DNA of 62,000 nucleotides from Prorocentrum cordatum (lineage: Eukaryota > Sar > Dinophyceae > Prorocentrales > Prorocentraceae), in NCBI GenBank assembly GCA_963575745.1, contig CAUYUJ010017632.1, forward strand, positions 69,578 through 131,577. The letters run 5' to 3'. Below the pieces are notes generated by a model. That model had not been told where the DNA came from, searched no databases, and saw only the letters and a program-made list of their open reading frames with translations. Below are positions 41,738 through 52,615 of this stretch, in pieces. The number at the start of each line of letters is the position of its first letter. The first letter of the stretch is position 1. The position numbers and the translations under genes were made by a program.

Positions 41738-42367
41738 GAGAGTGCCGGTCGAAGACCTCCCTTGCCCCTTCTTCCTGACCCCTTGAAGTCCCCTCCCTCT
41801 TACGTAACTACGGCTCCTCAGGTCGCCTCTGAGTTTGTGTGCCATGCCAGGCACCTCCCAATCTTTTGTAGATGGGTCAGGGGGCAAGTTAACAAGCAAG
41901 CTACCGAGACGCAGGCGATGCGGTTCTGGAGTTGCCCTCATTCGGAGGACCGAGGATGGCTCCTGGGAGCCCGCCGCGGGAGTTTCGTCCCCCCTCCTGG
42001 GACCGCGACAGACCGTGTCGCGCGCGGAGATAGCTGCGCTCGCCATCGCCCTGGAAGAAACCACGGGTCCCATCAGTTATGTCACTGATTGCCAGCCAGT
42101 CCTGGACGGTTGGAGAGCGGGTCGTGCCCACGGCAGGTTAGCCGGCCCATCAGGACTTGTGTTCAGGGTGGCGGTGGCGTTGCGAAATCGGGGTAGGCTG
42201 AAATACAGGGTCGTGTGGACGGCCTGCCCATCTTGAAGGACTCTGGCAAGGCTCTCAGTGCGTGGCAAGTCTTCCTCACTTCGGGCAATATGTGCGCGGA
42301 CGAACTTGCGGGGAGAGCGGCGGACGACGCCTTGTTCCAGTATATTCGTCAGCACGGACATCTATGA
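41738..42367 (+). pseudogene. B1 RNase H domain, frame-broken
   Basis: Glu (SRAEIAAL) and second Asp (YVTDCQPVLDGW) motifs are in the frame 41835-42236. The first motif (DGSGG) and the last (CADELAG) are in other frames owing to single-base differences from B2 at 41740-41900 and 42135-42235. Catalytic residues are otherwise unchanged. Confidence 0.75.
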
Positions 42368-43058
42368 TTGCATCGCCCATCTTGTCAGGCGCAGGGCCAG
42401 ACGTGCGTTGATCTGCTCACTCCAGGTCGACCCCTGGCAAGCCACCAGGCTCGCCAAAGTGCGGGTGCCCCCCCCCTCCAGGAAGGCCGTCGCCCTGAGG
42501 GACACCTCTCACAATTGTGAGCAGGTCGGGAACAGGTGGCGTTGTAGAGTGTGCAGCCAGATTGTGGCCTCCACCCAGCTTCTCAAGTTTTGTGCCCTGT
42601 CTTGTCCAGGTCTGGCCCCCGAGGTCCGAGGCCATAAGTCGGAGTGGAGCCAATTCGTCTTGAGAACTGGTGAGATTTTGATAGGGGCCACCTCGGCCCA
42701 CTCGTCCCACAAAATCTTCTACTGGCCTGAGTTTTCCTTGCATTTTTGTGTTTGTTGCGGGCTCACCGCCACCGTCGATGGTAGGTGGCTCGCAAGACCT
42801 TGCCAGGAGCCCTCCCCCAAAGGAGCCCAGAACCTCGACAGGATCCGTCGAGGCATTTTTCCCTCGCACAGGGGACCCCCGAAGGCGGTGCTGCTGGCCA
42901 GAGAGCGGCGTGATGCTTCGGTTGCGGTCCAGCGTGCGAGGGAGGCTCGGGAGGAGGGTAGTATTCTGCTGTCTCACGGTGAGGGGAGTGTGGGCGGTGC
43001 GGCCCGTCGACCCACCAGGATCCCTCACCGTGATGGCGGGGACTCATCCTCGGATTAG
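42368..43058 (+). CDS. B1 C-terminal zinc-module ORF
   Basis: Open frame (from about 42258) overlapping the RNase H end in another frame and stopping at TAG 43056. Two Cys modules repeat: SHNCEQVGNRWRCRVCSQIV with later FC and SC, and SHKIFYWPEFSLHFCVCC with later PC. The basic C-terminus includes ARERRDASVAVQRAREARE. It may be the ORF2 tail reached by frameshifting or a separate ORF; function unknown, nucleic-acid binding is a guess. Confidence 0.6.
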
Positions 43059-43401
43059 TCCCCGCCCAACCCGTTTTGTTTTGTGGACGTTCGTCCTTCC
43101 ATGGTCACTACTGGTCACTCCTCCTCCTCCTCCTCCTCCTCCTCCTCCTCCTCCTCCTCCTCCTCCCCTCTCCTCCTCTTTTTCCTCCTCCTCCTCCTCT
43201 TTCTCCTCCTCCTCCTCCTCCTCCTCAACCCTCGCCTCCTCGTCCTACTCCCGCTCCTCCTCCTCCTCCTTCGTCTCCTCCTCCTCGTCATTCCGCTCCT
43301 CCTCCTCCTCCTCCTCCTCTCTCCTCCTCCTCCTCCTCCTCCTCCTCATCCCCCCTCCTCCTCCTCCTCCTCCCCCTCCTCCCTCCTCCTCCTCCTTCCT
43401 C
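43059..43401 (+). repeat. B1 3' UTR and CTC tail
   Basis: A short 3' UTR (43059-43117) then CTC repeats with interruptions from 43118, running to the degenerate SL of C1. The same UTR and tail end B2, so the CTC repeat belongs to the element. Confidence 0.85.
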
Positions 43402-44363
43402 ACCTATGTGCCATTTTGGCTCCGAGCCTTGGCTCCAGCCGTCCCAGGCCCAGGTGGGTCTTGCTACTCCGAATTTTGGGACGGCGTTGGGGTAGCGAGC
43501 CAGTGGCTCGGTCCCTCGAATCGGCACCGACACGCTTCCGCCATGGCCTTCGCCGGTGGCGGCAGGGGCGGTGCTGGATCCTGGGGCACGGCGGCGCTCG
43601 GCGACGGCGGCCAGGCCCCAGCCCTCTGGCGAGGCAAGGGCCGCGCGAGGCAAGGGCCGCGTCGGTCGGCCGGCGGGGGGCGCCAGCGGTGGAGGGAAGG
43701 GCCAAGGCGCGACTGACGGCCAGCCCCTCGGTCGCCCATCCAGGCCGCTGCGCCCGTGGCAGGGCGCCGCCCTCCCTCCCCGCCGCGCCGAGAGCGAGAT
43801 CCGTGTCGTTGTGCAATTGTGCAGCTGTGTGTGCCGGCAACCTCGACTTCAGTGTTCTACTGCAAGCACTGCGGAGAGAGTGGCGCACCGAGGCGCCCAG
43901 CCAGGGGGCGGACGCTGCATTGGAAGGCTCAGTGCGGCGGCGCCCCTCTGGTCCTCAGCGTGCTCCTCCTCCTGACGGTGGCGATGCAGGCCCTGCTGTT
44001 GACCCCAGCCTCACGGTCTCCGAGCTCGAGGACCTCGTGCGCCTGGCCGAGAAGGCAGGGGACCAGCGCGTGGCAGGACGCTACAAGCAGCAGCTGCAAG
44101 TTCAGAAGGCTGGTGATCCCCCGCCACAGCAGCGTATCAGTGCCATCGGTGCCAAGGTCGCCGAGCTCGAGACGGTTTTGGAGAAGGAAGTCCAGAAGCT
44201 CGAGCAGTACCAGCAGTGGGTGGCCCAGCAGGCGGACACGGTCGCAGAGCTCACGGAGCGTTTACCTCAGGCCGACGCCGAGTACAGGGCTGCAGTTGCC
44301 TCTCTGGTCGGTGACCGACCTGATCGAGCTGCCTCTCCAGCTCCACCTCGCATCTCCATCATG
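43402..44363 (+). mobile_element. LINE family C, copy C1 (5' fragment)
   Basis: Degenerate SL at 43402-43426 (gccattttggctc preserved) and a second, shorter relict (ccttggctccag). ORF1 remnants follow. The element is cut at 44363 and joined to the 3' part of an A element, so only ORF1 is present. Confidence 0.7.
43543..44363 (+). pseudogene. C1 ORF1, frameshifted
   Basis: ATG at 43543 (MAFAGGGRGG). The first frame stops at 43714. The remainder continues in the frame 43083-44534: a segment like B ORF1 (SLTVSELEDLVRLAEKAGDQ) and a coiled coil (KVAELETVLEKEVQKLEQYQ). C2 shows the uninterrupted version of the first part. The zinc-finger region around 43800-43870 is broken between frames. Confidence 0.65.
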
Positions 44364-45079
44364 CCGGAAAGCCCGCCAGTTCGGACAGGTTCCGCGATGC
44401 TTGCAATTCGGACCCTTTGTCCCCGACCTCGAGGAGGTCCCAAAGAGGGTGGGGTTCGTGTGTTTTGGTCGCCGCGCTTCAGCGCGCACCGCCGAGTCCC
44501 GTGCGCGCCGGGGGCAGCCAGGTGCCAGGCGTGAGCCCACTGCCCTGCGTTTGTGCCTCTCGGCAGCGCGCGCGGCCAGGCGCAATGGCGCCCCGGGGCG
44601 GGCGCGCAGCGCGGCCGTGCGACTGGCCTGGGCTGCCTTCGTTTTGAGTCTGAGCAAGGCGAGCCCCCGCCACTGCCTCAGTCCTTCCTGCACGAGGACC
44701 ACGTGGTCCAGGCGGAGGGTCGGCATTCGATCTGCAGGAAGTGCTGGGCTCACTGCCTGATTGAGGCGCCGTCGTGGCGCACGTTGCTCAGGCCCTGCGG
44801 GAGCCCCGTCCCCTGGCCAAAAGGTTGTCAGGGATGAGATCCTCGCGGGGCGGGGCCCTCGCCCATCGGGCCCCCGCCGCCGCTGCGGCGCGGTCTGCAC
44901 TGCGGCAGCGGCGAGAGCTCTCGGCCGAGGATTTGTCTGAGGGCTGAGGTGGGCTCCTGTCCACGGCGGCCCTCCTCCTTGTCTGGACGAGGAGGCGCTG
45001 GCTGTTTGCCCCTCCTCGTCACAGGGTTTAGCCCAGTCTACCGCTGCCCGCGCTTGATTCAGGAGCGGTGCGCTTCAAG
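44364..45079 (+). mobile_element. LINE family A 3' fragment preceding A4
   Basis: Matches A2 24591-25302: C-terminal module with HSICRKCWAHC, TGA at about 44947, hairpin arms 44986-44995 and 45011-45020. The first 120 nt are more diverged (44396-44490) than the rest. Confidence 0.75.
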
Positions 45080-45240
45080 TCCGTAGTGCTTCGCTCAAGG
45101 ACAGGAGTCGCCTGGGGGAGGGGCGGCCGCCGCCGCTTTTGTCGTCCCCTGGCGACGCCACATCTTCGATGCCGTACTGCGGTTCGCCCGCATCTCTTCC
45201 ACCCTCTAACGACGTCGGCGAGGCCGAGAGGCCCCGCCAT

Positions 45241-46152
45241 ATGGCACCGCAGGGACGAGCTGGAGGCTGGAGGTCCTTACTCTCGGGGCACCAGCGGGCT
45301 CGGAATGCTTGGGTTCCGCCGCGTGTGTGCAATAACTGTTGGGAAAGAAGGTTAGCAGTGGTAGATCCGTGCTGGTTTGTCGGAATGCAGCAAATGCCAA
45401 CATCACAAGTCCACTGCTTCCGAAGGTGTTCGGAAGCCTTCAGCCCCGGCGCAGAGTCTTGCGCATGCGCCTGGGAAGTCGAAGGTGGAGCAGCAATTGC
45501 GTCAGTGTCAGCAGGGGTTGGTCGCATTGCGGGCTCAAATCGCCAAGGCTCCGCCCCGCCCGAGCCGGCGCCAGCCATGGATGTCGTCGGAGGCGATGCG
45601 AGCGCCCCGTGCGACATCAAGCAGCAGTTGTCTGAGCTGGCGGCGCACATCGACGCGATCAAGGATGTCAAATCTGAAGAGGTGCAGGGAGCCTGTCGCC
45701 AGCTTCGCGAGAAGCAGGCAAGGCTTCGCCAACAGTGGGTGGACTGGGCGAAGCTGCTCGACATGCGGCTGAAGGAGATGTCCTTTCAGCGCGCGGAGCT
45801 GGAGGTCAAGGCTAAACGGCGGCAGGAGCACTTGCAGGAGCTGGAGGGCAAGGTACAGGAGGCGCAGAGGGCTGTGCGTGAGGCCTTCACTGAGCTCAAC
45901 GGCACCGGAGCGGAGCTGCTGAAGCTGGAAGAGCTGCGGCGATTGCTCGTTGCGGAAGCCCCTCAGCCTCCAGAGTCACAGAAATGGAAGCCGCAGTCGC
46001 TGGGCCAGGTGCTCGGGTCCAGCACCGAGCAGTCGGTCAAGCAGCTTGGCTCGATCTTGCAGGGGTTCGGCACGTCCGAGGCGATGGCGAAGAACCTTCG
46101 CAGCGCGCTCGCGGAGGCGCGGGGCGTCGAGGAGGCAGCAGCGCGAGGCTGA
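45241..46152 (+). CDS. A4 ORF1 (304 aa)
   Basis: ATG at 45241. The product is the same as A3 ORF1 as far as I compared. The alternate-frame tail runs to 46421. Confidence 0.6.
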   Translation: MAPQGRAGGWRSLLSGHQRARNAWVPPRVCNNCWERRLAVVDPCWFVGMQQMPTSQVHCFRRCSEAFSPGAESCACAWEVEGGAAIASVSAGVGRIAGSNRQGSAPPEPAPAMDVVGGDASAPCDIKQQLSELAAHIDAIKDVKSEEVQGACRQLREKQARLRQQWVDWAKLLDMRLKEMSFQRAELEVKAKRRQEHLQELEGKVQEAQRAVREAFTELNGTGAELLKLEELRRLLVAEAPQPPESQKWKPQSLGQVLGSSTEQSVKQLGSILQGFGTSEAMAKNLRSALAEARGVEEAAARG

Positions 46153-46386
46153 GAGCGCCAGGCAAGCACGCAGCCGCGGGGCGAGCCGCGGACGAGGGAG
46201 GCGGTGGCAGCGCCAACCCTAGCTCTGGGTCCGAGTGGACTCCAAAAGCTAGCGATGCTGATCCTGATGCGCTGCGGGAGTTGCTTAGCAGTGTCAGCGC
46301 TGCAGCACCAGACACAGACGAAGAACATCGTGAGGCAGCCAAACGAGCAGGTGAACAGTTGAAGAGCATCGCGAAGAAGGCCAGGC

Positions 46387-47157
46387 TTGCCCCCGCATGG
46401 GCCGGCCTACCTGATTTTTAGAATCGTGATAATGCTCTTCCACTTATTAGCCATGGTCAGAGTTGTACCAGCTACTGCTACGTGTCACGGTCCCCTTGGT
46501 AAGCTGCTGGGGGCGAAGGAGTCCTCAGTTTCGCTCGATGAGGAGGCCGTGCTTCTTCGTGTGCAGGAACACCAGTTGAATGAGAAGCTGCCCGACTTCC
46601 AGGTTCGTGCATACGCGGCGGGCCACCGCGGCACGTGGTCGAGGGCGCTGGCCACAGATGGCGGAGGAACGTCGGGAGGTGTAGCCATTCTCAGCCCCGA
46701 GAGGATTCAGATCACGGAGCCGCCCCTCGGTGCGAGAGGGCAGTTGGCGTCAGCGCGTGCTGTGGCAGGGCATGTGCACTCCGTGGTCAAGGGCGGCTTC
46801 ATAGCGGTTTCCATGTACTTGCACGCGGGTGACCAGATGGGCGCCGTCAACACGGCGCCCTTGGCAGAGGTCGGCCAGTGCTGCGCCCAGATGAATGAGC
46901 TCGGCTGGGATTGGGTCATCGGCGGCGACATTGAGATGGAGCCAGAGACCTCGGGCAGCTGGGCCGAGGTTTTCGATGGTAGTGTTTCGGCGCCAGCAGC
47001 GGCTGCCCGCCTGCAATCGGCCCATGGCACGACCGTAGATTATTTTATCATCAGCGCGAACCGCGCTATTCGCACCAGCCCAGCATCAGTGTTAGATGAT
47101 GTTGAACACCGCGCCGCGCGAGCCAGTGCAGCTGGGCTTGTTGGGAGCGGGCGCTAA
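46387..47157 (+). pseudogene. A4 AP-type endonuclease domain
   Basis: First ATG at 46432. Same motif set and same D-I-E substitution as A3, with the C-terminal strand out of frame. Confidence 0.65.
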
Positions 47158-47581
47158 GCTGTTGTGCTGGGTGGCTCGTCAGCCCAGGCGCATTCCGACC
47201 ATGGCGAAGCCTGGTTGTTGGAGGTGCCCACGGCGCTGGCACCGCTTCGCAGCGGGGCGTCTTCTTGAGGGGAGTGGAGTGCGATCTGCTGGACAGGCGC
47301 GACATCATGGGGATTGAGCGCCGCGCCTGTGCCCAGGCTGAACCTCGACGACGGGGGCCAGGACAGGCGCGCGCGCGCAGGGTCGCCAAGGCGCTGCTGG
47401 AAGTGGGGCGTTTCTACGACCGCGTCGCCAAGATAGAGTGGGTGCGCTGCCAGCTGGACTCGCCAAGGCTGGCTTGTCGGCCCTGGCCGATCCTGCTTTC
47501 CAGGATTTAGCGCGGCATATTTGGGATCGCGCCGCCGAGCGCGAAGCGGCCCACCTTGCCGAGGGAAATGTTGCAAACGGA
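47158..47581 (+). pseudogene. A4 ORF2 linker
   Basis: Frameshifted remnant equivalent to A2 19548-19971. One base differs at the insertion edge (gagggaaa for gaggaaaa). Confidence 0.5.
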
Positions 47582-49198
47582 GTTCCCCACATGAAGATGT
47601 TACGGGGTTCCATTGCTTCTTGTCTGCGCTCTGGTGGGGCCTCCCTGGAGGGGTGGGAGGGGCACGAAACCTGATGAATAATATGGTGTGCGAATACCCT
47701 GCCCGCTCTGGTGGGGCCTCCATGGAGGGGTGGGAGGGGCACGACACCTGATAAATAATATGGTGTGCGAATGCCCTGCCCGCTCTGGTGGGGCTTCCCT
47801 GGAGGGGCGGGAACGGCACGACACCTGATAAATAACATGGTGTGCGAATACCCTGCCCGCTCTGGCGGGGCCTCCCTGGAGGGGCGGGAACGGCACGACA
47901 CCTGATAAATAACATGGTGTGCGAATACCCTGCCCGCTCTGGTGGGGCCTCCATGGAGGGGCGGGAACGGCACGAAACCTAATAACAAAATATGGCGTGC
48001 GAATACCCTGCCCGCTCTGGTGGGGCCCCCCTGGAGGGGTGGGAGGGGCATGCAACCGGATAAATCATATGGTGTGCGAATACCCTGCCCGCTCTGGCGG
48101 GGCCTCCCTGGAATGTTGGGAGGGGCGCAAAACCTGATCAATAACATGGTGTGCGGATACCCTGCCCGCTCTGGTGGGGCCTCCCTGGAGGGGTGGAAGG
48201 GGCACGAAACCTGATAAATAATATGGTGTGCGAATGCCCTGCCCGCTCTGGTGGGGCCTCCATGGAGGGATGGGAGGGGCACGAAACCAGATAAATAACA
48301 TGGTGTGTGAATACCCTGCTCGCTCATGCGGGGCCTCCCTGGAGGGGTGGGAGGGGCACGAAACCTGATAAATAACATGGTGTGCGAATACCTTGCTTGC
48401 TTAGGCTGGGCCTCCCTGGAGGGGTGGGAGAGGCACGAAACCAGATAAATAACATGGTGTGCGAATGCCCTGCTCGCTCATGCGGGGCCTCCCTGGAGGG
48501 GTGGGATGGGCAGGATACCTGATAAATAACATGGTGTGCGAACACCCTTCCCGCTCTGGTGTGGCCTCCTTGGAGGGGTGGGAGGGGCACGAAACCTGAT
48601 AAATAGCACGGTGTGCGAATACCCTGCTCGCTCAGGCGGGGCCTCCCTGGAGGGATGGGTGGGGCAGGAAACCTGATAAATAACATGGTGTGCGAATACC
48701 CTGCTCGCTCAGGCGGGGCCTCCCTGGAGGGGTGGGAGGGGCACGAAACCTGATAAATAACATGGTGTGCGAATACCATGCCCGCTCAGGCGGGTCCTCC
48801 CTGGAGGGGTGGGAGGGGCACGAAACCTGATAAATAACATGGTGTGCGAATACCCTGCTCGCTCAGGCGGGGCCTCCCTGGAGGGGTGGGAGGGACGCGA
48901 AACCTGATAAATAACATGGTGTGCGAATACCCTGCTCGCTCAGGCGGGGCCTCCCTGGAGGGGTGGGAGGGGCGCGAAACCTGATAAATAACATGGTGTG
49001 AGGAAAGGCATGGTATGGTATGAGATGGTGGATGCATGGTATGGTATGGTAAGGTATGGTATGGAGTGGCATGGTATTGGCATGGTAGGATACAGTATGG
49101 GATGGTGGAGGAAGCGGGAGGAGGAGGAGGAGGAGGAGGAGGAGGAGGAGGAGAGGATGTTCTGGGAAAACAAGAACCCCACTCAGGATGTGGGGAAC
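47582..49198. mobile_element. Satellite-bearing insert, A4 copy
   Basis: Left GTTCCCCACAT 47582-47592, right ATGTGGGGAAC 49188-49198. Satellite 47626-49000 (about 18 units), TATGG 49001-49111, and a GGA tract shorter than in A2 (49113-49155). Unit order in the first half matches A2 closely, so the array was copied as a block. Confidence 0.6.
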
Positions 49199-49700
49199 AA
49201 TGATTGGCAACAGTGGGTCCGAAATAGCTTTTCGGGGGGGCCCGGGCGACCCGCGGGCGCTCCCAGCCAGGGGCCCTAGGAGACGCGCATCTTTGGGATC
49301 CCCCCCCCATTGAGAAAGGGAGTGGAGTGCGAGCTGCTGGACAGGCCGGCGACTCATTGGGATTGAGCGCGCGCGCCTGTGCCCAGCCAGTTAAAACTCG
49401 ACGCGGGCCAGGACAGGCGCGCGGCGCAGGGTCCGCCAAGGCGGCTGCTGGAAGTTGGGGCGCGTCTACGACCGCATCGCCAGATAGAGTGGGTGGCGCT
49501 GCCCAGCTGGAACTCGCCAAGGTCGGCTTGTCGGCCCTGGCCGATCCTGCTTTCCAGGATTTAGCGCGGCATATTTGGGAGGAAAACAATGATTGGCAAC
49601 AGTGGGTCCGAGATAGCTTTGCGGGGAAGCCCGGGCGACCCGCGGGCGCTCCCAGCCAGGGGCCCTAGGAGACGCGCATCTTTGGGATCCCCCCCCCATT
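49199..49700 (+). repeat. A4 tandem linker duplication, indel-rich
   Basis: Second linker copy at about 49318-49690. Between 49310 and 49570 it differs from A2 and A3 by many small indels and loses the block around ctgagcacgaccttgccaag. Likely consensus error or local decay. Confidence 0.55.
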
Positions 49701-50969
49701 GAGGCATCTGTTTCTGTTCTTCGGGCCGCACTTTTGAAATTCCCAGAGCGCACGGCAGCAGGGTGCTGTCATACATCCTCTGTGGCTCATGTACCTGTCC
49801 GACGAGGCCCTCGGCGCCTTTGCCGTATTGGTGCATCAGTGTGAAGCGCGTCTGCGCTGGCCCGATCGGCGTTTCGTTTGGTCAGTAAGCTAATTCGTTT
49901 ACAAAACCAGACGGTGGGCACCGCTTGATAGCGCTGCTGGGTACGTTCGCCCGCGTGCGGCGCAGGCTTCGACGGCCTGTATCAGAGCGCAGGAGCGCGA
50001 TCATGGAAAGAAGGAGTTCCGGGGGAGTGGGACTGGGACCCGCCTTTGATTTGAGCCTGTCGGCGGGTGGAGCCAAAACTAAGGATTTGCAATTGATCAA
50101 AGTGCTGCTGGCCATGGCCAAGTGCTATGACATGGTTAAGTTGTCGGTCTTGGTCGAGATTTTCGGGCAGGTAGGTTTCCCCCCGTCGTCTGGGGTGGGT
50201 GCTCATTCAAGTCTGCGCCGCCCCCCGACGAATAGACGCGTTCGGGAGTTTGAGTGAGAGCTACGTCTCCTTCCACGGAATCTTGGCGGGGTGTTCACAT
50301 GCTTGTGCCATGATGCTTGTTGTGCCCCTGGCGCCCGTGAGAGAGACGGTCAGGAGATTCCCTGCAGTGAAGGTTCGAGCCGCCATGGACAACGTCTCGC
50401 TGCAATGGGGAGGGCCAGATGCCGCGGGGGCCGAGGTGGTATCCAAGGCGGTGCGAGAGCTGCGCCGTCGCGTCGCATCGATCGGCTTCCTGCTGCAGCC
50501 TAACAAGTCAGGCTACCTGGCCCGCAGCATTGCGGCTGAAAAGCGAATTAAGTTTGACGCCTCACCCTTAGGCTTCAGGAGCAATAAGAATGTGATACAT
50601 TTGGGCCATGGCTGTTTGGGAGGCGCGCGCAGCGCGACACCGAGAAAAGAGCTGCGGGTCCTTGAGAGGTCTGCTGGGCCGAAGGTGGCCGCGCTCTGGC
50701 GCGCGGGCTCAATGCCCAGCGGGGGCCACGGGGCGGCGGTCATGGGGCTCCAAGACTCCACTTTAAATTTTTGCGCGCGCTGGCTGCCGAGCTTATGGGG
50801 GCCCGAGGCAGGGCGCATCGCACAGCCTACGTTGCCGCCCATCGCGATCCCAGCTACGGTCCCGTGGCCGATGCGACGGTGCCGCGAGCGTTTCGTCACT
50901 GCCGCGTGGGTCTGGGATCGTAGGGTGAGCGATGTTGATGTGTTACGGGACTGGCAAAAAGGCTCATGA
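49701..50969 (+). pseudogene. A4 reverse transcriptase
   Basis: KPDGG fingers with the 1-nt loss shared with A2 and A3, LLAMAKCYD, GILAGCSHA, AMDN at 50382-50393, and the thumb to DVDVLRDWQKGS at 50969. Confidence 0.75.
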
Positions 50970-51508
50970 AACGCTGTGCCAGCAGCCCTTTGGAGGCTCG
51001 CGTGGGGGCCCGTCGGGGCGGTTTACCTCAGCCTTTCTCGTGTCGGGTGGAATTTGGCCGGGCCCCGCGTGATTCAAGCCGACCAGGACGAGGCTTTAAC
51101 TTTGTTTTTCGTTTCGTCTCTCCTAGCGATGTAAGGCAGCAGCTCAGAGAGGGCATCAATCGAGCCCGAACGGCGCAGCTGCTCTCTGCCACCCCCGAGG
51201 CGCGCGGATCCAAGAATGTTCGGGGTCGAGCGCGTCGTTTGGGAGTGTACTCGGTCCGAGATCCTGTGCGCGAGGCAACCTTGAGGCGCCCTCTAGGGGT
51301 TGGGCCGCGGCCCCCAGCGCGAAAGGTCGCGGCGGCATCTTCCAGCAGTTCGAAATGTCAGTTCTGTGGCGAGGCCGAGGGCGCGCTCGGACACCAGTAT
51401 TTCGACTGCGCTAAGGTGTGGCAGCAAGGTGCCGAGGATCCCGATGCTGCGCATCCACTCCCCAGCGATGCGCGGGGACAGCGGCAGAAGATGATCGATT
51501 CGGTTTGA
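50966..51508 (+). pseudogene. A4 post-RT segment with CCHC knuckle
   Basis: 180-codon frame from the ATG at 50966 overlapping the RT stop; knuckle at about 51357-51410. Almost identical to A3. Confidence 0.6.
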
Positions 51509-52245
51509 GGTCTGCCGCCCGAGGCTGACACCGTCGGGCTGGCCTATGGGCCCCCCCTCTGTCCTATCTGCGTCGAGCCCGTTCCTAGGGCCGTTCCCGT
51601 CAGGGCCCGGGGTGCTTGTCATTTTCCTTGGGGGCCGAGGCTGTATGCAGGCGGCAGCGGCCAAACTAATGGAATCCCTGAGCTTACTAGATGTGGCTGG
51701 TCAGTACCCGAGCTGACTGCGCAAGGTTTTCCGATCCGCGCCCGTTTTGGCCCCCTGTGAGGACTGTGCCAGACGGTGCCGAGGGCGGAGCGCCAGGCGA
51801 TTTTGGAAGCTTTGAAAGCTGGGCCTTGGGAGGCCATTGTTGTTTCGGACCACCGGCCCGCCGTCGTGGATGGCGCCAGCTGGTGCCCCGAGTTGTGTAG
51901 AGGTGCTAGCAAGCATGCCAGCATTTGGAGGCAGGTTTTCCAGCTCTACGAGGGAAGAGACCAGAGAGGCCCTCTTTCCAGCGGGCGCCCGCTCACGGCA
52001 ATTTAAATGAGCTCTTGCAGGCCCATGTGTTCCCAAAAGGCGTGGAGGTGCCCACTGTGTTCGGTTACCCTGGGAACACGCGGGCGCGTTCGACTGCCTC
52101 GGAAACACGCGGGCTGACTTCTTCGCGAAGGTCGGAGCTGGGGAGATCCAGCATGCTGGTCTAGTGGTAGACACTTTCGTTGCAGGCCAAAAGACGTGCG
52201 CCGCTCTTTTGATGTTTTTGGCTAGGGCGGCCCATATTGTGACCT
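51509..52245 (+). pseudogene. A4 RNase H domain with a private 29-nt insertion
   Basis: YAGGSG, ERQAILEAL and VVSDHRPAV as elsewhere. At about 52084-52112 an extra 29 nt (gcgttcgactgcctcgg plus a repeat of aacacgcgggc) precedes the ADFFAK motif and shifts the frame; no other A copy has it. Confidence 0.65.
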
Positions 52246-52615
52246 CGGCCTCCGCGGTGCCGGAAAGCCCGCCAGTTCGGACAGGTCCCGCGATGCCGAC
52301 GCTGGTTCTGCTGTCCCACGACCTCGAGGAGGTCCAAGAGGATGGGGTTCGCTGTTTGTGGCGCCGCGCTTCAGCGCGCACGCCGAAGTCCCGTGCGCGC
52401 CGGGGGCAGCCAGGTGCCAGGCGTGAGCCCACTGCCCTGCGTTTGTGCCTCTCGGCAGCGCGCGCGGCCAGGCGCAATGGCGCCCCGGGGCGGGCGCGCA
52501 GCGCGGCCGTGCGACTGGCCTGGGCTGCCTTCGTTTTGAGTCTGAGCAAGGCGAGCCCCCGCCACTGCCTCAGTCCTTCCTGCACGAGGACCACGTGGTC
52601 CAGGCGGAGGGTCGG
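52246..52615 (+). pseudogene. A4 C-terminal module, truncated by CTC tract
   Basis: Equivalent to A3 34126-34481, with the same breakpoint before the zinc ligands. Confidence 0.6.

Larger units (their letters stand above)
35056..43401 (+). mobile_element. LINE family B, copy B1 (near full length)
   Basis: An 8.3 kb element: SL, 139-nt leader, ORF1, ORF2 with endonuclease, RT, knuckle, RNase H, C-terminal zinc ORF, short 3' UTR, and a 0.28 kb CTC tail that abuts C1. All catalytic residues of endonuclease, RT and RNase H inspected are present, but ORF2 has several frame breaks, some in indel-dense patches that may be sequence errors (37200-37380, 41740-41900). Confidence 0.9.
24590..44363 (+). 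repeat. Segmental duplication, unit 1 (A 3' end, A3, B1, C1)
   Basis: The order and sequence recur from 44364. Offsets between matching points are 19773-19777 bp on the A side and about 18240 bp on the B side; the difference is explained by the suspected false duplication at the gap plus satellite length. At the junction tgccgga is shared by both partners. Confidence 0.8.
45080..52615 (+). mobile_element. LINE family A, copy A4
   Basis: Relict SL at 45080. Nearly identical to A3 through ORF1, endonuclease and insert. Broken at the same base as A3 (gagggtcgg then CTC), which shows that the CTC/B insertion predates the segmental duplication. Confidence 0.85.

Noticed and set aside
35056-43401. 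LTR retrotransposon or retrovirus-like element
   Set aside because: No LTRs, protease or integrase. AP-type endonuclease, RT and RNase H order with a repeat tail is that of non-LTR elements.
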